From Bacteroidales bacterium (GTDB lineage Bacteria > Bacteroidota > Bacteroidia > Bacteroidales > UBA932): DNA of 64,000 bases. The notes beneath the pieces are model-generated. The model was given only the letters and a program-made list of their open reading frames with translations. It searched no databases and was not told where the DNA came from. The stretch spans positions 1 to 64,000 of the forward strand of contig JAKSKK010000007.1 of NCBI GenBank assembly GCA_024401745.1. Direction: 5' to 3'. The translations under genes were made by a program, and so were the position numbers. Positions 24,866 to 32,724 of the stretch are shown here, one piece after another. The number at the start of each line of letters is the position of its first letter. Position 1 is the stretch's first letter.

Positions 24866-27502
24866 CTACTGCAGTGCTGCGAGGGATGCTTCAAGTGCTT
24901 CGATGCGAGCAAGCGCGTCGCTTTCCTTCTTGCGCTCCACAGCGACAACGTTTGCGGGAGCGTGGGCCACGAAGTTGGCGTTGCCAAGCTTGCCGCGTAC
25001 GCCAGCAAGGAACTTGCGCTGATGCTCGAGCTCTGCGAGTATCTTGGCCTTCTCCTCGTCGGCATTGACGAAGCCCGCCAGAGGAACGCTCACCTTGATT
25101 GTGCCCACGATGAAGTTCACTGCAGGACCTTCGGTGCTCTGCACGAACTCGCTGATGTTGGCAGACTTGGTGATGACGGGAAGGAGCTCGGGAAGGAGTG
25201 AGCCCTCGATGCAGAGGCTGAGTGCCTCGCGGGGGCTGATCTGCTTCTGGGCACGTACGCCGCGCACACCAACGATGATCTGCTGTGCAAGCTCGAACTG
25301 AGCGATGAACTCGTTGTCGTACTCGCCTGCCTTGGGAGTGCTCTGGAACATGATTGTCTCGCCTTCCTTGCGCTCTGCCATTGCCTGCCACAGTTCCTCT
25401 GTGATGAAGGGCATGATGGGGTGTATGAGCTTGAGGAGCTTCTCGAAGAAGCATACGGTTGCCTTGTAGGTGGCGCCGTCGATGGCCTCGCCGTAAGCGG
25501 GCTTCACGAGCTCGAGGTACCAGCTGCAATAGTCGTCCCAGAAGAGCTTGTAGGTGGCCATGAGGGCGTCGGAGATGCGGAACTTGCTGTAGTGGTCCTC
25601 CACGGTCACGATGGTGCGTGAGAGGAGGTTGTCGAACCACTTCACTGCCTCAGCGGCTGCTGCGGGCTGTGCGGCGTTCTCGTCGACGTTCCAGCCGCTC
25701 ACAAGGCGCCATGAGTTCCAGATCTTTCCGCAGAAGTTGCGTCCCTGCTCTACCTGGCTCTCGTCGTAGAGGATGTCGGAGCCTGCGCTTGAGCAAAGGA
25801 GCATTCCGAGGCGGACAGCATCGGCGCCGTACTTCTCGATGAGGTCGAGAGGGTTGGGAGAGTTGCCGAGGGTCTTGCTCATCTTGCGACCGAGCTTGTC
25901 GCGCACGATGCCGGTGAAGTATACGTTGTGGAAAGGTACGTCGTTCATGAACTCGTTACCTGCCATGATCATTCGTGCAACCCAGAAGAAGATGATGTCG
26001 GGTCCGGTCACGAGGTCGTTGGTCGGGTAGTAGTATGCGAGGTCGCTGTTGGGCTTGTGGTCGGGCTGTCCGGGCATCTGAGGGTCGAACACGCTGATAG
26101 GCCAGAGCCAGCTGCTGAACCAGGTGTCGAGCACATCCTCGTCCTGGTGAAGGTCCTCTGCGGTGATTGCAGGGTTGATCTTCTTAGCTGCCTCGAGAGC
26201 CTTCTCGAAGCTGTTCTCGACTACGAAGCTGCCGTCGGGCAGGTAGTATGCGGGTATGCGCTGGCCCCACCAGAGCTGGCGGCTGATGCACCAGTCGTGT
26301 GCATTCTCCATCCAGTGGCGGTAGGTGTTGCGGTACTTGTCTGGGATGAACTTGATGAAGCCGTCCTCCACGCTTGCGAGTGCGCACTCTGAGAGCTCGT
26401 CCATCTTGAGGAACCACTGTGCGCTGAGCCTGGGCTCGATGACTGCGTTGGTGCGCTCGGAGTAGCCGATAGGAGAAATGTAGTCCTCTATCTTCTCGAT
26501 GTTGCCGGCCTCCTGGAGCATCTTGGCGATCTTCTCACGGGCCACGAAGCGGTCCTCGCCTACGAGTATCTGGGCCTCTTCGGTAAGGCGGCCGTGGTCG
26601 TCGATGATGTTCAGCACGGGGAGGTTGTGGCGGAGGCCGATCTCGTAGTCGTTCACGTCATGGGCGGGAGTGACCTTGAGGCAGCCGGTACCGAAGTCCA
26701 TCTCGACGTAGCTGTCCTCGATGATGGGTATCTCCTTGTTGATGAGGGGGATGAGCACCTTCTTGCCGTGCAGCCACTTGTGACGCTCGTCGGCGGGGTT
26801 CACGCAGACTGCGGCGTCGGCCATGATGGTCTCAGGACGGGTGGTGGCAACTACGATGTACTTGTCGGTAGGGTTGCCGTTGCCGTCTGAGATGAAGTAG
26901 CGCATGTGGTAGAAGTGGCTCTGGGTGTCGCGGTGGATGACTTCGTCGTCACTGACTGCGGTGTGTCCCTCAGGATCCCAGTTGACCATGCGCACGCCAC
27001 GGTAGATCCAGCCCTTCTTGTAGAAATACACGAAGGTGTTGATCACGGCCTCGGTGAGCTCGGGCTCCATGGTGAAGCGGGTGCGGTCCCAGTCGCAGGA
27101 TGCACCGAGCTTGCGGAGCTGCTGGAGGATGATTCCGCCATGCTCTTCCTTCCACTCCCAGGCGTACTTGAGGAACTCCTCGCGGGTGAGGTCTTCCTTG
27201 CTGATGCCCATTCCCTTGAGCTTTGCTACGACCTTGTTCTCGGTTGCGATGGATGCGTGGTCGGTGCCGGGGATCCAGCAGGCGTTCTTGCCGTCCATGC
27301 GTGCCTTGCGGATGAGCACGTCGTTAAGGGTGTTGTTGAGCACGTGGCCCATGTGGAGGATACCTGTCACATTGGGGGGCGGGATCACGATGGTATAGGG
27401 TTCGCGAGCATCGGGCTCGGAATGGAAAAACTTGTTCTTAAGCCAATAGGCGTACCATTTGTCCTCAACTTCTGAGGGGTTGTATTTTGCACTGAGTTCC
27501 AT
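24866..27502 (-). CDS. valS: Valyl-tRNA synthetase
   Basis: An 878-residue class Ia synthetase that charges tRNA-Val. The HIGH-type motif is HMGH at 50-53, KMSKS is GRKMSKTLGN, and a CP1 editing domain lies between (TTRPETIMADAAVCVNP; GTGCLKVTPAHDVNDYEIG). The C-terminal Val-specific coiled coil is present (LAELEHQRKFLAGVRGKLGN). Length is normal. It lies 27 bp after the cyclophilin stop and abuts the ABC-F gene. No T-box or attenuator is visible. Confidence 0.98.
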   Translation of the reverse strand: MELSAKYNPSEVEDKWYAYWLKNKFFHSEPDAREPYTIVIPPPNVTGILHMGHVLNNTLNDVLIRKARMDGKNACWIPGTDHASIATENKVVAKLKGMGISKEDLTREEFLKYAWEWKEEHGGIILQQLRKLGASCDWDRTRFTMEPELTEAVINTFVYFYKKGWIYRGVRMVNWDPEGHTAVSDDEVIHRDTQSHFYHMRYFISDGNGNPTDKYIVVATTRPETIMADAAVCVNPADERHKWLHGKKVLIPLINKEIPIIEDSYVEMDFGTGCLKVTPAHDVNDYEIGLRHNLPVLNIIDDHGRLTEEAQILVGEDRFVAREKIAKMLQEAGNIEKIEDYISPIGYSERTNAVIEPRLSAQWFLKMDELSECALASVEDGFIKFIPDKYRNTYRHWMENAHDWCISRQLWWGQRIPAYYLPDGSFVVENSFEKALEAAKKINPAITAEDLHQDEDVLDTWFSSWLWPISVFDPQMPGQPDHKPNSDLAYYYPTNDLVTGPDIIFFWVARMIMAGNEFMNDVPFHNVYFTGIVRDKLGRKMSKTLGNSPNPLDLIEKYGADAVRLGMLLCSSAGSDILYDESQVEQGRNFCGKIWNSWRLVSGWNVDENAAQPAAAAEAVKWFDNLLSRTIVTVEDHYSKFRISDALMATYKLFWDDYCSWYLELVKPAYGEAIDGATYKATVCFFEKLLKLIHPIMPFITEELWQAMAERKEGETIMFQSTPKAGEYDNEFIAQFELAQQIIVGVRGVRAQKQISPREALSLCIEGSLLPELLPVITKSANISEFVQSTEGPAVNFIVGTIKVSVPLAGFVNADEEKAKILAELEHQRKFLAGVRGKLGNANFVAHAPANVVAVERKKESDALARIEALEASLAALQ

Positions 27503-27529
27503 AATCAGGTATTGATTCTTACAAAAATT

Positions 27530-28117
27530 CTAGTCTTCGATGACAGTTACGGTCATGGCGATGTCCTGGAGGGGACGGTCGTTGGCGTCGGTAGCGCTCT
27601 CCTGGATGTCGCCCACTATCTCAAGGCCGCTCTCGACCTCGCCGAACACGGTGTACTGGCCGTCAAGGAAAGGTGTTCCGCCCACGGTGGTGTACGCCTC
27701 TTTCTTCTCGGCGCCGAGGGGACCGTAGAACATCTCGTAGCGTGCGAGCTGCGCGGGACTGTAGGTCTTACCCCAGACGATGTAGAACTGGCATCCGCTG
27801 CTGCGGCGCTCGGGATTCACGTTGTCGCCGAGGCGCGCGGCGCTGAGGGCTCCCCTCTTGTGGAAGAGTGAAGGGTTGAACTCGGCGGGAAGGGTGTAGC
27901 CTGCATCGCCGGAACCAAGCTGGCGACCAGCCGGAGCTCCTTTGCTCTCGGGGTCGCCGCCCTGGATCATGAAATCCTTTATGACTCGGTGGAAAAGGGT
28001 TCCGTTATAGAAGCCTTCCTTTGCCAGCTTTATGAAGTTGTCCCTGTGTGCGGGAGTCTCGTCGTAGAGACGTACTGTGATGTCGCCCAGAACGGTGCTT
28101 ATCTTGACTTTTGCCAT
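27530..28117 (-). CDS. Peptidyl-prolyl cis-trans isomerase, cyclophilin type
   Basis: A 195-residue cyclophilin without signal peptide, hence cytoplasmic. The catalytic Arg is in FHRVIKDFMIQGGDP, with QFYIVWGKT and VFGEVESGLEIVGDI completing the fold. An insert at about 72-125 (AGYTLPAEFNPSLFHKRGAL) is usual in Bacteroidota versions. It is the first gene of the four-gene minus operon; a weak -7 box (TATCTTCG, one mismatch) lies at 28136-28143. Confidence 0.93.
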   Translation of the reverse strand: MAKVKISTVLGDITVRLYDETPAHRDNFIKLAKEGFYNGTLFHRVIKDFMIQGGDPESKGAPAGRQLGSGDAGYTLPAEFNPSLFHKRGALSAARLGDNVNPERRSSGCQFYIVWGKTYSPAQLARYEMFYGPLGAEKKEAYTTVGGTPFLDGQYTVFGEVESGLEIVGDIQESATDANDRPLQDIAMTVTVIED

Positions 28118-28168
28118 AATTTAAAAATTATGGCGCGAAGATAATCTTTTTTTGAGCGCTATGCAAGT

Positions 28169-30607
28169 TTACTTTCCGATGCCGCTGCCTCCGCCGCTTC
28201 CCACACGGGATGCCTCCTCGAGGTCACCGACCTTACGGACTCTTGTCTGATGCGCATGGCCGAAGTTCCAGCTGAGGCCGACCTGGGCGCTCTGGTTGCA
28301 GTACTTCTGCACAAGGAAAGACTCGGCGTTGCCAAGCGTATGCATCTTGATGTTCTGGCTGTTGGAGCGGAAGATGTCGTCAAGCTTGAGCGTCAGGGTC
28401 ATCTTTCCTCCGAGCAGCTGCTTCTTTGCAGCAATGTCGGATTGCCACTGGGGCTGCAGCTCCATGTAGGTGTACTTCATACCGGATGTGTAGCGGCCGT
28501 CCCAGTCTATCTTCCAGTCCTTGGGAAGCTTGAACGACAGACAGGTATATCCCTGGAAAGTGAAGCTGTCGGCATTGTAGTCCTGCATTGCGCTCACGCT
28601 GTGCATGTACAGTCCTGTGAGCTGGGCAGTCCAGTCAAGCCACTTGAACACGGGCACCGATGTAGCACCCAGCACGGCGTAGGCGTCGTTTGCCTTTCCG
28701 AAGTTGTCCCACTTCAGAAGCTGGTCGCCGTTCGGGAGAAGCTCAGGCACCTGAGTCATCACCTTGCTGGCGAAGTCTGCGCCCAGCGATAAGTTCAGGA
28801 AGCGGCCGAAGCCTGTGCTGAACGAGATACCGTCGGAATACTCGGGAAGGATGTCGGGGTTGCCGAGGGTATAGGTGTGAGCGTCGAGATACTGCTCCAC
28901 GGGATCGAGGATGAAGTAGCTCGGGCGCTGGATACGCCTTGTATAGGAGAGCGAATAGCGCATCTTCTCACTGGGGTTGAAGCCGACGTAGACTGTCGGG
29001 AAGAGGTCGAAGTAATGACGGTCAGTCCTGTCGCCAATGCTCTTCCAGTCGCCGAGCGACTTGGTGTACTCCCCTCTTAGGCCGGCCTTCAACGTCCATT
29101 TGCCGAACTGTCCGGCAAGTGATGCGTACACGGCGCCGATGTTCTCGGTGTATGTGAACAGTGTATTCACGGCATCAATGCCCGTCTCGGTGCGCCTGGT
29201 GTCGTTATCTGTGATCGAGGTAGCCCACTTGGCACCAGCCTCCAGCATGGCCATCTTCCAGAGTATGGTCTGATAGTCGAGCTTTGCCGAGTAGATGTTG
29301 ACCATGTTGTCGGAAATGATGAGCTTGTCAGTCCTGCCGGTCTCACCGGTGGCGGCGGACCAGATGTCATTGAAGAGCTTGCTGTCGGACATGCTGCCGC
29401 TGCGATACCAGTCGAGGTTTGCCGTGAGCTCAGCGCTGCGGGCCTCGTCGAATATATGCGTGTAATTGAGGTTTCCGGTAAGGCGCATGTCTCTGGAAAT
29501 ATTGTCGATAGTGGAGTTTGCCTTCTCTATGGGAACACCGCCTATCGAGGTCACGGAAGTGTTGGTGGAAGGGTCGGAGCTGCTGCGCTGGCTGTTGCCT
29601 GGCAAGGTGAATATGACGCCGAAGGTGTTCTTGGGGTCGATGAACCAGTCGTTGCCCAGCTTTATCTGATAATTGCGGAAATTGAAGCGCTGGATGCTCT
29701 CGGTATTCAGGACGAATGAGCTTGCGCCGGGCAGTTCCTGCCTGGTATCAGTGGAGAAGTAGACGGCATTGTTGTAATCTCCTCCGTACATGTTGAGGAA
29801 GGTGTTCGTCTTCTTTCCACGGTATGCGAGATTGGCCCATCCGCTGGCATTCGACAGGAATGCGTCCACATCCTCTCCGAAGTACATTCCGCCTCCATCG
29901 AAGCCGAGGGAACCGTTGAATCCAGACGCAAAGTTCCTCTTTGTCTTGATGTTGATGATACCGCCCTGGCCTGCTGCATCGTACTTGGCCGAAGGGTGCT
30001 CCATGAGTTCGAACTTGTCGACGCTCTCGCCCGAGGTGCTGCGCAGAAGGGCCCTCAGCGACTCGCCGTCAAGGTAGGACGGGCGACCGTCGATCCACAC
30101 TGAAACCTGCTTGCCGTTGAGCATGACGTTGCCGTCCTTGTCGATGGTCACACCAGGGGCTTTCTTAATGAGTTCCAATGCGTTGGAGCCCTGCGAGAAG
30201 GCGCTCTGGCCAACGTTCATCACAAGCTTGTCGAGCTTCATCTCAACGAGTTTCTGGCGGCCGGTGACCGATGCTGCCGCCAGCATCTCCTTATCTTCTT
30301 CAAGATAGAAGATCTTGTTTGCGGGAAGTGTCACCTGGATGCTCTGGCTCTGGAATCCGACCATTGACACTTCAAGGGTATATGTGCCGCTCGGGGCACT
30401 CAGGGAATAGCTTCCGTCGTTGGTCGTCATGCCACCGGCAACCACTGTGCTGTCGGCCTGTCGCAGGGCGACCGTTGCAAATTCAAGGGCCATCTGCGAG
30501 GCCTGTTCGTAAACCTTTCCTGAGACTGTCTTAATGTCCTGCGCCGCAGCGGAAAATGCTGCGGCAAGGAACATCGATACTACTACTAACTTCTTTATCT
30601 CTGTCAT
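28169..30607 (-). CDS. TonB-dependent-receptor-like outer membrane protein
   Basis: An 812-residue outer membrane protein: signal peptide to about residue 22, a carboxypeptidase-regulatory-like beta-sandwich at about 27-110 (VSGKVYEQASQMALEFATVAL), a plug domain (GSNALELIKKAPGVTIDKDG) and a 22-strand-type barrel of the OMP_b-brl_3 group (NPDILPEYSDGISFS, RIQRPSYFILDP). There is no SusD partner, so it is not a classical SusCD pair. I start at the MTEIKK ATG; an in-frame upstream start at 30643 lacks a signal. Own -7 box at 30641-30648, though the DUF4252/sigma operon ends just upstream in the same direction. Confidence 0.88.
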   Translation of the reverse strand: MTEIKKLVVVSMFLAAAFSAAAQDIKTVSGKVYEQASQMALEFATVALRQADSTVVAGGMTTNDGSYSLSAPSGTYTLEVSMVGFQSQSIQVTLPANKIFYLEEDKEMLAAASVTGRQKLVEMKLDKLVMNVGQSAFSQGSNALELIKKAPGVTIDKDGNVMLNGKQVSVWIDGRPSYLDGESLRALLRSTSGESVDKFELMEHPSAKYDAAGQGGIINIKTKRNFASGFNGSLGFDGGGMYFGEDVDAFLSNASGWANLAYRGKKTNTFLNMYGGDYNNAVYFSTDTRQELPGASSFVLNTESIQRFNFRNYQIKLGNDWFIDPKNTFGVIFTLPGNSQRSSSDPSTNTSVTSIGGVPIEKANSTIDNISRDMRLTGNLNYTHIFDEARSAELTANLDWYRSGSMSDSKLFNDIWSAATGETGRTDKLIISDNMVNIYSAKLDYQTILWKMAMLEAGAKWATSITDNDTRRTETGIDAVNTLFTYTENIGAVYASLAGQFGKWTLKAGLRGEYTKSLGDWKSIGDRTDRHYFDLFPTVYVGFNPSEKMRYSLSYTRRIQRPSYFILDPVEQYLDAHTYTLGNPDILPEYSDGISFSTGFGRFLNLSLGADFASKVMTQVPELLPNGDQLLKWDNFGKANDAYAVLGATSVPVFKWLDWTAQLTGLYMHSVSAMQDYNADSFTFQGYTCLSFKLPKDWKIDWDGRYTSGMKYTYMELQPQWQSDIAAKKQLLGGKMTLTLKLDDIFRSNSQNIKMHTLGNAESFLVQKYCNQSAQVGLSWNFGHAHQTRVRKVGDLEEASRVGSGGGSGIGK

Positions 30608-30640
30608 AGTGTTTGAGTGTATTACTTTATTAGTACACTG

Positions 30641-30648
30641 CAAAGGTA
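30641..30648 (-). promoter_or_regulatory. Bacteroidota -7 box for the TonB-type receptor
   Basis: Minus-strand TACCTTTG matches the consensus, 33 bp ahead of the ATG at 30607. Confidence 0.6.
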
Positions 30649-30681
30649 TAACAAATATTTATATCTGCAAAATTATTTTCA

Positions 30682-31173
30682 TCAATCCATCATGCCGGCT
30701 GCTCCGGCTATGGCCTTCTCCAGTTCCTCCCTGGGAATCTGGCCGCTGAAGCAGATGAATGTGCTCTCATCGGGCTCGAGTGCAAGGAGTACGAATGATG
30801 TTATGATCTTGTCATTCCCTACCGAGTATATCTCAACCTTGTCGCCGTCGTCCTTGGCTTCCATGAGAAGCTCGTACGAGCCCTTCTTGACCAACTTGTC
30901 GACGTCTGCTTTAAGGTCGGCGCCGATCTTGGAATTCTCGGCGTTGATGATGTAGAGGCCGTCGAGGCTCTTGATGATGGGAGAAAGATTGACGTCGCCG
31001 TTGCCGAGGTCGATGTCAGGAATCCTGCGCATGAGCTTGAACATCGAGGGTGACACATATACAGAGGTGACGCCCTTTCCGTCTGAGTACTTGTTGTAGA
31101 TGCTTCTGCCGTCCTGGGCAAATGCGCTTACTGTGAGCAGCATGGCAGCTGCGATTACTATGAACTTTTTCAT
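30682..31173 (-). CDS. DUF4252 protein, downstream copy
   Basis: A 163-residue exported protein: signal peptide MKKFIVIAAAMLLTVSAFA, then a DUF4252 domain (VTSVYVSPSMFKLMRRIPDID; YELLMEAKDDGDKVEIYSVGNDKIITSFVLLALEPDESTFICFSG). It is the last gene of the DUF4252-sigma-anti-sigma-DUF4252 operon and a clear relative of the first gene. No Cys lipobox, so it is likely free in the periplasm. DUF4252 proteins recur beside ECF sigma factors in Bacteroidota; their job is unknown, perhaps sensing or being the main regulated output. Confidence 0.85.
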   Translation of the reverse strand: MKKFIVIAAAMLLTVSAFAQDGRSIYNKYSDGKGVTSVYVSPSMFKLMRRIPDIDLGNGDVNLSPIIKSLDGLYIINAENSKIGADLKADVDKLVKKGSYELLMEAKDDGDKVEIYSVGNDKIITSFVLLALEPDESTFICFSGQIPREELEKAIAGAAGMMD

Positions 31174-31185
31174 TGAATTCTGGTT

Positions 31186-31578
31186 CTATCGGTTGTTTAT
31201 CTTATCTATTATATTGGATGTCATCTCCATTGCCGGCTCGGCGTCCTCGACTATGTCAAGGCCCATGTCGACCTTCGAAGAGATATAGTTGAAAGTCTTC
31301 TCGAGTTCAGCGTAAGCAAGGAGTGGATCGGTGAAGGTGTCCTTGGGCTGAGTGGGCAGCGAGACCACCACGGCCACGCTGGCAGCAGCCACCGCAAGGG
31401 CTCCACATGCAGTGTAAAACACTCTGCGGCCTGAGTTCTTCTCCTTCTCCAGCGAACTTGCGGCCATTGCGTCCTGCAGCCTGCCGTTCAGAGATTCGGG
31501 AGCCTTGACTGACTGATCGTCGGCAATCTCCTCGAGAGCCTCGAGGCTCATGTTCTGGATTTCTTCAATGTTTTTCAT
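31186..31578 (-). CDS. Small single-pass membrane protein, probable anti-sigma factor
   Basis: A 130-residue protein with an acidic N-terminal part (residues 1-50), one membrane helix at about 53-72 (FYTACGALAVAAASVAVVVSL) and a short outer domain. No zinc-binding HxxxCxxC motif is present, so it is not a ZAS-type anti-sigma factor. The call rests on its place: its ATG overlaps the TGA of the ECF sigma gene (ATGA), the standard position for the cognate anti-sigma factor, and on its topology. Confidence 0.65.
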   Translation of the reverse strand: MKNIEEIQNMSLEALEEIADDQSVKAPESLNGRLQDAMAASSLEKEKNSGRRVFYTACGALAVAAASVAVVVSLPTQPKDTFTDPLLAYAELEKTFNYISSKVDMGLDIVEDAEPAMEMTSNIIDKINNR

Positions 31579-32054
31579 AACACATTCCTGAGTTTTCTTC
31601 TTGCCTGGCTGAGATATACCCTCAACGTGAGGTAATTCATGCCTGTGCGTTCTTCAATCTCCTCGTAGGAGAGGTCTTCAAATACTTTCATCTGCAGTAC
31701 CATGCGCTGCTTCTGGGGAAGCTCCCCTATTGCCGCAGTGACTCTGGCGAGGCTTTCTCTTGCCTGCATGGCGGAAAGGCTGTCGGGGCTGTCAGAAGCC
31801 AGGTCAGGGAGTTCCTCTCCCCTGCTATGGGATGCCCGGCGCACACGGTCGAGGCAGATGTTCCTTATCAGGGTGACGCAGTAGGCCTTGGGATTCCGTA
31901 CCGTGTCGAGCGAGTCGAGCGAGTTCCAGAGCTTGACATACAGGTCCTGCACTGCGTCCTGAGCGTCGGCCTCGGTCTCAAGGATGTAGTACGCAACCCT
32001 GTAGAGGCCTTCCTGAAGAGGCATGTAGCACTGTATGAACTCCGCCTTCGTCAT
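31575..32054 (-). CDS. ECF-family RNA polymerase sigma factor
   Basis: A 159-residue ECF sigma factor. Region 2 is visible at about 23-75 (AYYILETEADAQDAVQDLYVKLWNSL) and region 4 at about 105-155 (LPQKQRMVLQMKVFEDLSYEEIEERTGMNYLTLRVYLSQARRKLR split by the helix-turn-helix). It directs transcription of a small regulon, probably including its own operon. It starts two bases after the upstream DUF4252 gene and overlaps the anti-sigma gene. Confidence 0.94.
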   Translation of the reverse strand: MTKAEFIQCYMPLQEGLYRVAYYILETEADAQDAVQDLYVKLWNSLDSLDTVRNPKAYCVTLIRNICLDRVRRASHSRGEELPDLASDSPDSLSAMQARESLARVTAAIGELPQKQRMVLQMKVFEDLSYEEIEERTGMNYLTLRVYLSQARRKLRNVL

Positions 32055-32056
32055 GC

Positions 32057-32575
32057 CTATTTCATTTCAATGAGCTTGGTGAGCGCATCCATGGAAATGC
32101 TGCCGAACATGCATATCAAGGCGCTGTCCTCGGGCACATAGATCACGAAGTCCCTGACTGCTGATGCATCGTCGTCCACAATTCCGTACATGAACACCTG
32201 GTCTTCGTCGTCCTTGACCTCCATGAGCAGTTCGGAGTCACTGAGGACTCTGCTCAGCTTGGAATTGAAGGAATCACGCACTGCGCCGCTGCATTCCTCA
32301 TACTCCACTACGCAAACCTTCCTTACGCCATTGATCATCTTGAGCGCCTCTGCCGCCTCCTGGTCACCGTCCACCTTGACTGCAACCTTTGCTGCCGAAC
32401 GTACGAGCGAGGTGGCAAGGTTGCCGAGCTTGATCACGTGGAAGCCTTCATTGTGCCTGTACTCGCTTATGACAGAGAGCAGCTTGTCCTTCGGCACAGC
32501 CTTGCCAGGCTTCTGGGCAGCGAAGCCAGAGATGCTGAGCGCAAGCAGGGTAAATAAGACTAAAAACTTCTTCAT
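32057..32575 (-). CDS. DUF4252 protein, upstream copy
   Basis: A 172-residue exported protein with signal peptide (MKKFLVLFTLLALSISGFA) and DUF4252 domain; shares with the downstream copy the ELLMEVKDDEDQVFMYGIVDD and PEDSALICMFGSI segments (compare ELLMEAKDDGDKVEIYSV, PDESTFICFSGQI). It heads the sigma operon. The -7 box ends seven bases before its ATG, so the operon mRNA is probably leaderless. Confidence 0.86.
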   Translation of the reverse strand: MKKFLVLFTLLALSISGFAAQKPGKAVPKDKLLSVISEYRHNEGFHVIKLGNLATSLVRSAAKVAVKVDGDQEAAEALKMINGVRKVCVVEYEECSGAVRDSFNSKLSRVLSDSELLMEVKDDEDQVFMYGIVDDDASAVRDFVIYVPEDSALICMFGSISMDALTKLIEMK

Positions 32576-32582
32576 TTCTTTA

Positions 32583-32590
32583 CAAATATA
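32583..32590 (-). promoter_or_regulatory. Promoter of the ECF sigma operon, near-leaderless
   Basis: Minus-strand TATATTTG matches the housekeeping -7 box; seven bases separate it from the ATG. Having a housekeeping-type box suggests the operon is at least partly independent of its own sigma factor. Confidence 0.6.
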
Positions 32591-32628
32591 GAATAATTAT
32601 CGTATAACAACAAAACTTTAACGAAAAA

Positions 32629-32665
32629 TCTCACACCGTACGGCTCACTTGACATACGTGCGAGA
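32629..32665 (-). terminator. Terminator after the nifJ operon
   Basis: Imperfect inverted repeat TCTCACACCGTA (32629-32640) with TACGTGCGAGA (32655-32665), one bulge, followed on the minus strand by TTTTT. Confidence 0.6.
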
Positions 32666-32724
32666 ACCTTATAAAAAGTAAAACCGACTATATGACGAAG
32701 ATCTGCGTCAGTTGTTAACGACAA

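Noticed and set aside
23702..25201. 499-codon plus-strand open frame across the ABC-F and valS genes
   Set aside because: Leu/Val/His-rich shadow, spans two real genes on the other strand.
28169..30607. SusC of a SusCD pair
   Set aside because: No SusD-like lipoprotein beside it and the barrel belongs to the OMP_b-brl_3 type.
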